From NCBI RefSeq assembly GCF_035917975.1, contig NZ_CP109130.1, positions 1,116,001 through 1,180,000 of the forward strand: a DNA stretch of 64,000 bases, given 5' to 3'. Below are positions 44,114-52,950 of the stretch, piece by piece. Each line of letters begins with the position of its first letter. The first letter of the stretch is position 1. The translations under genes were made by a program, and so were the position numbers. The notes under the pieces were generated by a model that was not told the DNA's origin, searched no databases, and saw only the letters and a list, made by a program, of their open reading frames with translations. This stretch comes from Streptosporangium sp. NBC_01756 (GTDB taxonomy: Bacteria > Actinomycetota > Actinomycetes > Streptosporangiales > Streptosporangiaceae).

Positions 44114-45226
44114 TTATCTCAGGGCACCGCTCGGATGACCCGCGTTCAGAGCCACGCGGTACCACTCCTCGAACCGGCCGGCGACCACCGGCCAGTCCAG
44201 TGCGGTGGCCGCTTGGGTTCCCAGTGTGCTCATCCGACGGCGAAGGTCCTCATCCCCCAGCACGGTGCGAAGGACGCGCACCAGGTCGTCGACGGACCCG
44301 GATTCGAAGGTCCGGTACGCCGCACGGTTCGACACGACTGGATCGAGCAGGGCGTCGGACGACACCACCACGGGGGTGCCGAGCGCGAGCGCTTCGAGGG
44401 CGGCCGTCGGCACTCCCTCCCCCTTGCCGTCGAGGCGGCGTGAGGCAAGCACGAAGACTTCCGCGCGGCGCACCTGCCGGTAGACCTCGTCTCGGAGAAG
44501 CTGCCCGGCGAACTCGATCCCCGTCTCCGTCCCCGCCAGCCGGCGCAGTCGGCCGAGTTCGGGTCCGTCGCCGACGACGAGGAGCCGGAGCCCCGGGTTG
44601 GCAGGCCGAAGCGCCTGAACCGCCTCGATGAGGAGAGCATGGTTCTTCATGGGCTCCAGGGATCCGACACTCACGATCAGCCCGGGTTCACGAGCGGGCG
44701 GCGGTGACCCGGATATGGCTCCGAGATCGATTCCGCTGGAGGCGACCAGGATCCGGCGCCGATCGGCGCCGCGGTCCATCAGATCATCAGCCGTTCGTGA
44801 ACCGATGGCGATGAACGCTCCGACATGGCCGAGGGCCATTCTGGCCAGTCGCCGATGCCGCCTCGCGAGCGCTGCGTGCACCGTCAAAACGAGTGGAATG
44901 CCAAGCTTTCTGCAGAAAGGTCCGATAACGGATGCTTCGACATGATCCCCGTGAAGGTGGACGAGATCGACAGGACCCGCGTTCCTCAGTGCCCCCACGA
45001 CTTCGGCCGCGAAAGCCAGAACATCGGACTTCACCGCCAGGAGGCACGACAACCCGGTCGGCCGGAGGGGCAGCACCATCGCGCCGTTCGGCACAGTGCT
45101 CCCACCCCGGAACGCGAGTGTCACCTCGTGACCTCGTCTCAGCTGTTCCCGGGTGAGACATTCGACATGTCGCTCCTTGCCGCCCGGTTCGGGTGGCACG
45201 CGGTAGCTCACGCGTACGATCCTCAT
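44114..45226 (-). CDS. Glycosyltransferase family 4
   Basis: A 370-residue GT-B enzyme. The N-terminus RIVRVSYRVPPEPGGKERHVECL carries the GGKE loop, VHLHGDHVEAS follows, and the donor domain shows LIVSVGSLEPMKNHALLIEA, LLVVGDGPELGRL and LDGKGEGVPTAALEALALG (E-x7-E form). It is the intact relative of the remnant at 39218-39424. The protein starts at ATG 45226 and is preceded by a gap of about 230 bp with lower GC. Confidence 0.88.
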   Translation of the reverse strand: MRIVRVSYRVPPEPGGKERHVECLTREQLRRGHEVTLAFRGGSTVPNGAMVLPLRPTGLSCLLAVKSDVLAFAAEVVGALRNAGPVDLVHLHGDHVEASVIGPFCRKLGIPLVLTVHAALARRHRRLARMALGHVGAFIAIGSRTADDLMDRGADRRRILVASSGIDLGAISGSPPPAREPGLIVSVGSLEPMKNHALLIEAVQALRPANPGLRLLVVGDGPELGRLRRLAGTETGIEFAGQLLRDEVYRQVRRAEVFVLASRRLDGKGEGVPTAALEALALGTPVVVSSDALLDPVVSNRAAYRTFESGSVDDLVRVLRTVLGDEDLRRRMSTLGTQAATALDWPVVAGRFEEWYRVALNAGHPSGALR

Positions 45227-45452
45227 GCCCGAACCGCTCCGATCCCATCACCCGCACCACTTGATCACTACAAAAAATCATCACACAGAGCGATCAATTC
45301 TTGCTCTACGCGTTCGCGGCGTGTCGCGGACAATGTGACCAGCCGCCGGAACGGTGATCACCGGCCGGGACCCCGGCTGCAGGGCGAACCCCCGTTCGCC
45401 GGAGATCGAGCCGACCACGGGGGTTGGCCATCGGGATGGCCGGCGGCTTCCA

Positions 45453-46067
45453 TCAGCGCGGTGCCAGCAGAGTGAGGTACGTCTTGCAGAGCAGGTTGGG
45501 CCAGCGTCGCACCGCATAGGCGATGTGGCGGCTCCTGGGGCCGACGATGATGCGCTCGTCGACGACCCTCCAGCTCTGCTCAACGGCGCAATCATGAATG
45601 AATTTCCGCGATTCATGCAATGAAAAGAGCCAGCGATGCCGATCCTGAGGTTTCGCCGAGGGCAGACCATACTTGTCCGAGAGCGGCTTTCCGCGCAGGA
45701 ATCGCAGCCGGGTGTTCACCTCGTAGCAGTTCGGCAAGGTGATGACAATGTGGTCCTTGGCCACCCGGCACAGCTCTGAGAACGCATGGTGGATGTCATC
45801 GGTGTGTTCGAGCACATCGAGTGCGGCCACCACATTGATGGTCTTGTCATCGAACGGAAGCTTTTCGCCGAGGTCTGCGACGATCTCGGCGGAAGGGTCG
45901 ACATCCACCCCCTGATAACGCACGCGATGACCCATGAGCGCAGTCTCCAGTTCGCGGGAACGGCAGCCGACGTCCACCACGCTGCCCTGCCAGATGGACG
46001 GGTACGTCCGCACCACCCCCTGGGCCTTCTGCAGAGACGACCCGCCGTCGAGAATCGCGAGCTTCAT
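45453..46067 (-). CDS. SAM-dependent methyltransferase (type 11)
   Basis: A 204-residue class I methyltransferase: motif I VVDVGCRSRELE near residue 33, an acidic strand end GVDVDPSAEIVADL, and motif II/III VVAALDVLEHTDDIHHAF, then LPNCYEVNTRLRFLRGKPLSDKYG. This resembles small methyltransferases of lipopolysaccharide and exopolysaccharide loci. The start at ATG 46067 (MKLAILDGGSS) is preferred since the 64 upstream codons are not family-like. Confidence 0.85.
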   Translation of the reverse strand: MKLAILDGGSSLQKAQGVVRTYPSIWQGSVVDVGCRSRELETALMGHRVRYQGVDVDPSAEIVADLGEKLPFDDKTINVVAALDVLEHTDDIHHAFSELCRVAKDHIVITLPNCYEVNTRLRFLRGKPLSDKYGLPSAKPQDRHRWLFSLHESRKFIHDCAVEQSWRVVDERIIVGPRSRHIAYAVRRWPNLLCKTYLTLLAPR

Positions 46068-46562
46068 ATGTTGACCACACCTTCTCGCAGCTTGTGACTT
46101 ACTTGTCACCAAGCGTAGCGGCAGGTACCGATGGAGCACTTCATCCGGTGACGACTCGGAGGGCGTGTCACGCCTCGACGGAAAGACCGCCGGCGGTCGC
46201 TTGAAGAATGCGCGGTCACGTAACCCCACGTGGGCCCACATCCGGAAAAATCCGGTCACCTCACCATATATTTATATGGAATATCCGACCTAGCCCATTC
46301 TCCGTTTTTCAGACCGATCATGTTGTTCTGGGGAAAACTCATAGACGCTGCGGTTCACCAACGGGAACGAGCCATCAAGAACGACATGCTGGGACTCTGA
46401 GACGCCCCACGGCTTACCAAGTGCACGAAATGAGCTGACTCGATCATGAGTGGGTACGGAATATGGAAATATTTCGCCACCACCGTGACGGCACTGCTGA
46501 AGCAAGGCGAATCCCGAGCTAGCTTCTCCGACGTGAACCTGGCCCGGCGTCAAGGAGCCCGC
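46068..46562. other. Divergent intergenic region with AT-rich palindrome
   Basis: About 495 bp between the methyltransferase (-) and a GT4 gene (+). At 46264-46279 the sequence CCATATATTTATATGG is a palindrome of 7-bp arms with a TT centre, in a local AT-rich patch. It may be an operator or silencer site. Open frames here are not supported as genes. Confidence 0.5.
46264..46279. promoter_or_regulatory. AT-rich palindrome, candidate operator
   Basis: CCATATA-TT-TATATGG in a GC-rich background, upstream of both divergent genes. No known regulator is assigned. Confidence 0.4.
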
Positions 46563-47756
46563 ATGAAGCCAGACGGTCGGATCCGCGTCATGGAGATCAT
46601 CGCTCGGATGAATGTGGGCGGCCCCGCCACTCAGGTGATGGGGCTGTCCGAACGGCTGAATCCGGAGGAGTTCGATCATCGCCTCTACACAGGTCACATC
46701 GACGTCGGCGAGTGCGACCATCTCGGTCTGAAAGGTTCGGCGGTACGTGTCCATCCGGTCCCGGGTCTCGGCCGGTCGGTCACCCCTTCCGGCGACTGTC
46801 TGGCCCTCATCCGCCTGATGGCCGCGATGCGTGGCTTCCGGCCGCACGTCATCCACACCAGGACGGCGAAGGCCGGCGCTCTCGGACGCATGGCGGCACG
46901 CCTCTCCCATGTCGGCGCGGCCCGGATCCATGTCTTCCACGGGCATCTCCTCAACGGCTACTTCACCGGGCCGAAGCGTGCGCTCTATGTGCGGTCGGAA
47001 CGGATCCTCGCCTCGATGACCGACCGCCTGGTGACCGTCGGCTCCCAGGTCCGCGACGAACTGCTCGATGCCCGGATCGGCCGGCCGGAGCAGTACGTCG
47101 TGATCGCCCCCGGCGTACGGCTCGGCCCGATCCCCGACCGCGGGGCCGCCCGCACCGCGCTGGGCCTGCCCCCTAACGCGCCCGTCGTGGCATACGTGGG
47201 CCGGCTCACCCGGGTGAAACGGCCCGACCGGTTCGTCGCCACGGCCCGTGCCGTACTCCGGCAGGTGCCCGACTGCCACTTCGTCGTCTGCGGCGGGGGC
47301 GAGCTGCGCGGGCAGGTCGAACGCGACATCGAGCCGATCCGGCACTCCTTTCACCTGCTCGGCTGGCGGAAGGACGTGGAGTCGGTGTACTCGGCCGCCG
47401 ACGTGGTCCTGCTGACCTCCGACAACGAGGGCACACCCCTGACGCTCGTCGAGGCCGGGATGGCCGGAACCCCGGCCGTCTCCACACGTGTCGGAAGCGT
47501 GGCGGAGATCGTCCAGGACGGGCGGACCGGCCTGCTGGCCGGAACCGACGCCGACGAACTGGCAGCACACATCGTGAGAATGCTGTCCGCCCCCGATCTC
47601 GCCCGCCAGATGGGCGAAGCGGCCCGCCAGTGGACCACGGCCTCGTTCAACGTGGAACGCCTGACCGCGGACACCGAAGCCCTTTATCGATCGCTGGGCG
47701 GGGAGCGCCGCGGTCGCCAGGCCGCGGAACGGACCACAAAGGGGATGAACAAGTGA
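46563..47756 (+). CDS. Glycosyltransferase family 4
   Basis: A 397-residue GT-B enzyme with an N-terminal RVMEIIARMNVGGPATQVMGL, VIHTRTAKAGALGRMAA and a donor domain with VVAYVGRLTRVKRPDRFV, FVVCGGGELR and LTSDNEGTPLTLVEAGMAG (E-x7-E). The VHTRT...KAGALGR combination is seen in GT4 enzymes that act early in polyprenyl-linked repeat synthesis, but the sugar is unknown. AAGGAG five bases before ATG 46563 sets the start. It is coupled to the next epimerase by a GTGA overlap. Confidence 0.88.
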   Translation: MKPDGRIRVMEIIARMNVGGPATQVMGLSERLNPEEFDHRLYTGHIDVGECDHLGLKGSAVRVHPVPGLGRSVTPSGDCLALIRLMAAMRGFRPHVIHTRTAKAGALGRMAARLSHVGAARIHVFHGHLLNGYFTGPKRALYVRSERILASMTDRLVTVGSQVRDELLDARIGRPEQYVVIAPGVRLGPIPDRGAARTALGLPPNAPVVAYVGRLTRVKRPDRFVATARAVLRQVPDCHFVVCGGGELRGQVERDIEPIRHSFHLLGWRKDVESVYSAADVVLLTSDNEGTPLTLVEAGMAGTPAVSTRVGSVAEIVQDGRTGLLAGTDADELAAHIVRMLSAPDLARQMGEAARQWTTASFNVERLTADTEALYRSLGGERRGRQAAERTTKGMNK

Positions 47757-48718
47757 GAGTTCTGGTGACCGGCGGCGCGGGGTTCATCGGCGCCAATCTG
47801 TGCCGTGCGCTCCTGGCCCGCCCCGAGGTCGAGAACGTCACGGTGCTGGACGATCTGAGCAGCGGAGATCTCGCCAACCTCGACGGGGTCGAGGTGGACT
47901 TCGTGAGGGGCAGCATCCTGGACACGGAACTTCTGCCCGACCTCGTCACCGGCGCCTCCACCGTCGTCCATCTCGCCGCGCGGCCGTCGGTTCCCCGGTC
48001 CCTGACGGATCCGCTGGCCTCCCACACTGTCAACGCCACCGGCACCTTGCACGTCCTGGAGGCCTGCCGTGCGACCAGGCCGCACGTGGTGCTCGCCTCG
48101 TCGTCCTCGGTGTACGGCAACTGCCGGGAGCCGCAGAAGCACGAGGACCTCCCTACCCGGCCGCTGAGCCCGTACGGTGCGAGCAAACTCGCGACCGAGG
48201 CATACGGCCTGGCGTACGCGGAAAGCTTCGGTCTGCCGGTGCTGCCCTTCCGCTTCTTCAACGTCTACGGCCCCATGCAGGCCGCAGGCCACGCCTACGC
48301 GGCTGTCATCCCGACATTCGTGTCCATGGCGCTGCGGAGTCGACCGGTGCCGATCTACGGTGACGGGAACCAGGCGCGGGACTTCACCTACGTGGGCTCG
48401 TTGACCGAGGTCCTCGTCGACGCCGCCCTCCGCCGGGTGACCAGCGCGACGCCGGTGAACCTCGCGTTCGGGACACGGACCACCCTGCGGCGGCTGAAGG
48501 ACACCCTCGGAACGGTCCTCGGCAGGCCGGTCGAGTCGGCCTTCCTGCCGCCCAGGATCGGTGAGATCCAGGAGTCGCAGGCCTCCCCACGCCTGCTGCG
48601 CCACCTGTTCCCCGGTGTGTGCCCGGTGTCCCTGGAAGACGGGCTCCGCATGACGGTGGCCTGGTTCGAGAGTCCGGTGGCCACCGGCACCGGCAGGCGA
48701 CTCGATGCCCATATCTGA
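47753..48718 (+). CDS. NAD-dependent epimerase/dehydratase (GalE-like)
   Basis: A 321-residue extended SDR: VLVTGGAGFIGANLCRALL, VVHLAARPSVPRSLTDP, ASSSSVYGNC and the catalytic YGASK are visible, as is ARDFTYVGSLTEVL. The pattern is that of UDP-glucose/UDP-GlcNAc 4-epimerases. The start is GTG 47753, overlapping the previous stop, with AAAGGGG eight bases upstream; the long open extension upstream is a shadow of the GT4 gene. It is one of three such enzymes in the locus. Confidence 0.88.
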   Translation: MRVLVTGGAGFIGANLCRALLARPEVENVTVLDDLSSGDLANLDGVEVDFVRGSILDTELLPDLVTGASTVVHLAARPSVPRSLTDPLASHTVNATGTLHVLEACRATRPHVVLASSSSVYGNCREPQKHEDLPTRPLSPYGASKLATEAYGLAYAESFGLPVLPFRFFNVYGPMQAAGHAYAAVIPTFVSMALRSRPVPIYGDGNQARDFTYVGSLTEVLVDAALRRVTSATPVNLAFGTRTTLRRLKDTLGTVLGRPVESAFLPPRIGEIQESQASPRLLRHLFPGVCPVSLEDGLRMTVAWFESPVATGTGRRLDAHI

Positions 48719-48772
48719 CTCGTCTTTCCCTCCACTACAGAGACCTCTCCACGCACGTAATAAGGGAAGCCA

Positions 48773-49762
48773 GTGAAGAAATCATCAAGGAACACCTACC
48801 TGATAACGGGCGGCAGCGGGTTCATCGGATCGCATCTGGCCGACGCGTTGCTCGCCCGCGGCGAGTCGGTCGTGGTCCTGGACAACTTGTCCACCGGGCG
48901 GCGGGAGAACCTGCAACCTCATCCCCGCCTGCACTTCGTGCACGGGTCGGTCCTGGACGAGCTCATGGTGGATGAGCTGGTCCACCGGTGCGACGTGGTC
49001 GTCCACCTCGCGGCCGCGGTCGGCGTCAAACTGATCGTCGAACAGCCGCTACGGTCCCTGACGACCAACATCCGCGGCTCGGAGATCGTGATCGAGGCCG
49101 CGCACCGGTACCGGAAGAAGATCCTGGTCACCAGTACGAGCGAGATCTACGGCAAGAACTCCTCCGGCGCTCTCCGTGAGGACTCCGACCGCATCCTCGG
49201 CAGCCCCGCGGTGGTGCGCTGGGCCTACAGCACCGCGAAGGCCGTCGACGAGATCCTCGCCAATGCCTACCACAAGGAACGCGGCCTGCCGACGATCGTG
49301 GTCAGGCTGTTCAACACCGTGGGGTCGCGGCAGAGCCCGGCCTACGGCATGGTCATCCCCCGCCTGGTACGGCAGGCGCTCAGCGGTATGCCCCTCACAG
49401 TCTTCGGCGACGGCACCCAGACCCGCTGTTTCGCCCATGTCACGGATGTCGTCGACGCGCTGCTCAGACTTCTCGACGACGACGCGGCGATCGGGCAGAC
49501 CTTCAACATCGGCTCCGCCGACGAGGTGAGCATCCTGGAACTGGCGAAGCTGGTCATCGAGCACACCGGCTCCCCGTCGGGTGTCGACCTGATCCCCTAC
49601 CACGAGGCCTACGAGCAGGGCTTCGAGGACATGACGCGCCGGGTTCCCGACACCACCAAAATCCGCGAGCTCACCGGCTGGACTCCACAACGCGCTCTCG
49701 ATGAGATCCTCGTGGATGTCGTCGCGGAGGCCCGCGCGGATCTCGCGGTGTCCATCCGGTGA
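48773..49762 (+). CDS. NAD-dependent epimerase/dehydratase (UXS/epimerase type)
   Basis: A 329-residue extended SDR: LITGGSGFIGSHLADALL, VVHLAAAVGVKLIVEQPL, VTSTSEIYGKN and the catalytic YSTAK. The VGVKLIVE and TSTSEIYGK wording, with FGDGTQTRCFAHVTDVV, is closest to UDP-glucuronate decarboxylase and related nucleoside-diphosphate-sugar epimerases. It starts at GTG 48773 behind AAGGGAAG. The stop overlaps the start of the phosphosugar transferase (GTGA). Confidence 0.85.
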   Translation: MKKSSRNTYLITGGSGFIGSHLADALLARGESVVVLDNLSTGRRENLQPHPRLHFVHGSVLDELMVDELVHRCDVVVHLAAAVGVKLIVEQPLRSLTTNIRGSEIVIEAAHRYRKKILVTSTSEIYGKNSSGALREDSDRILGSPAVVRWAYSTAKAVDEILANAYHKERGLPTIVVRLFNTVGSRQSPAYGMVIPRLVRQALSGMPLTVFGDGTQTRCFAHVTDVVDALLRLLDDDAAIGQTFNIGSADEVSILELAKLVIEHTGSPSGVDLIPYHEAYEQGFEDMTRRVPDTTKIRELTGWTPQRALDEILVDVVAEARADLAVSIR

Positions 49763-50799
49763 ACGGAACGATCCCCCTCGTCGCAGGAGCGGCCGCCTTT
49801 CTCCTCAGCGCCGCGGCCATCGTGCCGCTGAGGCGTCTGGCCCTGCGGTGGGACCTCACCGACCGTCCCGGCGGGAACAAGGCCCATGCCCGTCCGACTC
49901 CCTACCTGGGAGGCGTCGCGATCGTGCTGGCCACAGTCGTGCCCGCGACGGCGGTGCTGGGCCTGGCCGATCGGCGGATCACAGCGATCCTCCTGGCCGC
50001 CACCGCGATCGCCCTGCTCGGTCTGATCGACGACATCGGCTCGCTGTCCATGTTCACCCGATTGGCCGTGGAGACCGCGACGGCGAGCGGGGTCGTGTTC
50101 TCCGGTGTCCAGATCACCCTGACGGGCGGCTGGGTGGACGGAGCCGTCACGGTGGTGTGGATCGTGGTGATGACGAACTCCTTCAACCTGCTGGACAACA
50201 TGGACGGCACGCTGGGAGCCGTCACCACGGTCGCCGCCGCCTTCCTGGCGGGGACGGCCTTCGTGTCCGCCCAGCCGGCGCTCGGGCTGCTGCTGACCCT
50301 GCTGGCCTACGCCAGCCTCGGCTTTCTCCTGCACAACTGGCCTCCCGCGAGGATATTCATGGGGGATTCCGGGGCTCTGTTCATCGGCTTCGTCCTCAGC
50401 TGTTCGGCGATCGTCCTGGTGACGGGGCAGGACCCCGGTGCCATGGTCTCCGGGCTGCTTCTGCCGACCTTCATCGCAACCGTCGACACCGGTGTCGTGT
50501 TCATCTCACGGATGAGGGTGGGCCGTTCACCGCTGGCGGGCGGCACCGACCACGTTTCACACCGGCTCCGCCGGGTCGGCTTCGGCACCCGGGTGATCGC
50601 CATGATGCTCGGCATGATCACAGCGTTCGCCGGCGCGCTCTGCCTGGCGGTGGCTCTGAAGTGGATACCGGCGATCGCCGCGGCGATCACCGGGGGCGGA
50701 ACCGCCCTTCTCCTCATCATCCTGCTGCAGGGCGTGAGCGTTTACTCGCCGTTCCTGCGCTCCAAGGCTCATTCACGAATCCCCGAAAGGCTGCGTTGA
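49759..50799 (+). CDS. Polyprenyl-phosphate phosphosugar transferase (WecA/TagO type)
   Basis: A 346-residue membrane enzyme of the PNPT family that starts lipid-linked glycan synthesis by moving a HexNAc-1-phosphate to undecaprenyl/decaprenyl phosphate. It has about ten helices, the DRPGGNKAHARPTPYLGG cytoplasmic motif, the LIDDIGS Asp-Asp pair, NSFNLLDNMDG, FMGDSGALFIGF and the late GGTDHVSHRL His-rich loop. These are the WecA/MraY/TagO hallmarks. It starts at GTG 49759 inside the previous stop. It is the likely initiating transferase of the whole pathway. Confidence 0.92.
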   Translation: MNGTIPLVAGAAAFLLSAAAIVPLRRLALRWDLTDRPGGNKAHARPTPYLGGVAIVLATVVPATAVLGLADRRITAILLAATAIALLGLIDDIGSLSMFTRLAVETATASGVVFSGVQITLTGGWVDGAVTVVWIVVMTNSFNLLDNMDGTLGAVTTVAAAFLAGTAFVSAQPALGLLLTLLAYASLGFLLHNWPPARIFMGDSGALFIGFVLSCSAIVLVTGQDPGAMVSGLLLPTFIATVDTGVVFISRMRVGRSPLAGGTDHVSHRLRRVGFGTRVIAMMLGMITAFAGALCLAVALKWIPAIAAAITGGGTALLLIILLQGVSVYSPFLRSKAHSRIPERLR

Positions 50800-50803
50800 T
50801 CCA

Positions 50804-52168
50804 GTGGATCTGCTCTACTACATGCGGCTCATACGCAGGAATTGGCTGCTCGTCCTGTTCTCCCTGGTCCTGGCGGTGGCTGCGGCGTCCTTCGTGACCG
50901 CCCACACGCCACCGAGATACGTCGCGACGATCACCATGCTGGTCTCCGGTCATGACAGGGAGGGCAGCCTCTCCACCGCCTACCAGGCGGGGATGCTGTC
51001 CCAGCAGCGTGTGCAGTCCTACGCCGAACTGCTGACCAGCCGCCGTGTGATCGAAAAGATCACCGAAGGCGATGACGTGCAGCGGCTTCAGGGAAACATC
51101 ACCGCGGAGTCCATCCCCGACACCGTGCTCATCCGGGCCACGGTCACCGACACCGTCCCCGCGCGCGCCGCACAGCTGGCCAATGCCCTGGGCACCGAGT
51201 TCCCCAGGCTGATCAACGAGATCGAGCGGCCCACCCCTCGAAGCCGCGCCAGCGTCAGTGTCACCCTGGTGGATCGGGCGGATCTCCCGGTGACGCCGGT
51301 CAGCCCCCGGCCGTTGGTCAACCTCGCGCTTGCCGTGATGATCGCGCTGTTCCTCGCTCTCGGCTCACTCGTCCTCCGCGACCGCCTGGACACGACCATA
51401 AAGTCGGACAAGGCCCTGCAGCAGGCAGCGAAGACCGCCATCCTGGGGATCATCGGCTACGAACGGGACGCACGGCGCCTTCCGCTGATCGTCCGCAGCC
51501 ATGGCCGGTCGTCCAGGGCCGAGGCATTCCGCTCGCTCCGCACCAACCTGCAGTTCGTCGGCGTCGATCGGCACCCGAAATCGCTCGTGGTCACCAGTTG
51601 CCTGCCGAGTGAGGGTAAATCCTCGACAGCCGCCAACCTCGCGATCACGCTCGCGCAGGCCGGCTGGCGGGTGATCCTGGTCGACGCCGATCTCCGCCGC
51701 CCGCGTATCCCGTACTACTTCGGAATCGAGGGCACGACGGGCCTCACCGACGTGCTGATCGAAAAGGCCGGGCTGCAGGGGGTCGTCCAGACGTGGGGCG
51801 AAGCGGAACTGTCGATCCTGCCAAGCGGGCAGATCCCACCGAACCCGAGCGAGCTCCTCGGCTCGCGCGTGATGCGCAATGTGCTCGCCCAGCTCACGGA
51901 GACCTACGACATGGTGATCGTCGACGCACCACCGCTGCTGCCCGTCACCGACGCCGCGACGCTCGCGACGGTCTGCGACGGCACGCTGCTCGTCGCACGG
52001 TACGGCAAGACCCGGCAGGAGCACGTCGTCCGTGCCACTGAGATGCTCTCGTCGATCAACGTCCGCGTGGTGGGCGCCGTCCTGAACTTCGCGCCCGTCA
52101 GGAACAGTCAGGAATACGGCTACGGCTACGGCTACGACGCCGAGGTCAAGACGACGGTGAATGTGTGA
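50804..52168 (+). CDS. BY-kinase with Wzz chain-length domain
   Basis: A 454-residue fused regulator of polysaccharide chain length. The N-terminal Wzz domain has two helices (about 15-34 and 168-188) flanking an outer region. The C-terminal kinase has Walker A SCLPSEGKSST (Lys272), Walker A' VILVDADLRRP and Walker B MVIVDAPPLL. The C-terminus ends in a Tyr cluster (EYGYGYGYDAE), the usual autophosphorylation tail. GTG start at 50804, four bases after the previous stop. The gene overlaps its convergent phosphatase by 23 bp. Confidence 0.92.
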   Translation: MDLLYYMRLIRRNWLLVLFSLVLAVAAASFVTAHTPPRYVATITMLVSGHDREGSLSTAYQAGMLSQQRVQSYAELLTSRRVIEKITEGDDVQRLQGNITAESIPDTVLIRATVTDTVPARAAQLANALGTEFPRLINEIERPTPRSRASVSVTLVDRADLPVTPVSPRPLVNLALAVMIALFLALGSLVLRDRLDTTIKSDKALQQAAKTAILGIIGYERDARRLPLIVRSHGRSSRAEAFRSLRTNLQFVGVDRHPKSLVVTSCLPSEGKSSTAANLAITLAQAGWRVILVDADLRRPRIPYYFGIEGTTGLTDVLIEKAGLQGVVQTWGEAELSILPSGQIPPNPSELLGSRVMRNVLAQLTETYDMVIVDAPPLLPVTDAATLATVCDGTLLVARYGKTRQEHVVRATEMLSSINVRVVGAVLNFAPVRNSQEYGYGYGYDAEVKTTVNV

Positions 52169-52829
52169 GCAGCCGGAGCGGGACGGCGAGCGACGTGGCG
52201 ATCCTCCGCCCCGCGATCCGGTAGGCCAGCCAGGATCCCCCGTAGGGGTCGGGGATATCGGGCCGGTCCACCCGCACCAGCCCACGCAGTGCCCTCACCT
52301 CGGCGATCAGTGTGTGGGCCCGTGACACGGGGTCCTCATGGCGGGTGACCGCGGCGGACGGCACGGCCTGGGCCAGCGTACCGAACTCGGTGATGGTGAA
52401 GGCCAGGGTGACCGCCGGAAAATGCCTGGCCACCGACTCGGCACGGTGCTCGGAGGAGGCGGTCAGCACCAGGTCGGCGGCGGCCACGAGTTCGGGGGTC
52501 AGCGGGCGGGAGACGAACCCGCCGGGATCTCCCCCAAGCCGGATCAGCACGCGTTGCGCCCGCTCGGCCATCTGCTTTCCCGGCTCGGCGTGCGTGCCGG
52601 CGCTGATCACCTGGAGTGCCGGGCACGGTCCCAGGACCGACCGGGTCAGCCGTTCCGCCAACGGGGAACGGCAGAGATTGCCTGTGCAGACGTACAGGAT
52701 ACGGAACCTGGGGGCGTCACCCGGAGCGGGCACCGCTTCCACGTCCCTCCAGCACCGCCGGCCGCAGCTCTCGTGACCGGGGAGCCGGGCGGGCAGGCTG
52801 TTCTCAATGGTCTCCGGTGAATCCCGCAT
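52146..52829 (-). CDS. Low-molecular-weight protein tyrosine phosphatase
   Basis: A 227-residue protein whose catalytic C-x5-R loop, VCTGNLCRSP (Cys48 to Arg54), and late acidic DIPDP segment are the LMW-PTP signature. It lies convergent to the BY-kinase and would dephosphorylate its Tyr tail, as Wzb does for Wzc. The first 40 residues are not part of the fold, and the last 20 are basic and hydrophobic. ATG 52829 is chosen because the long open frame upstream is a shadow of the DUF4012 gene; an internal start nearer the fold is possible. Confidence 0.9.
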   Translation of the reverse strand: MRDSPETIENSLPARLPGHESCGRRCWRDVEAVPAPGDAPRFRILYVCTGNLCRSPLAERLTRSVLGPCPALQVISAGTHAEPGKQMAERAQRVLIRLGGDPGGFVSRPLTPELVAAADLVLTASSEHRAESVARHFPAVTLAFTITEFGTLAQAVPSAAVTRHEDPVSRAHTLIAEVRALRGLVRVDRPDIPDPYGGSWLAYRIAGRRIATSLAVPLRLLTHSPSS

Positions 52830-52950
52830 GAGCGCGACGGTAGAGCGTCCCTCCGAGCTTTCGTCTCCGGCGCGCCGCGCTTTACCCTTTACTGCAGGTG
52901 CCGGAGGGACGGCGTGCGCGCGTCCACCGCTTTCTGCCACGGCTCCTCGG

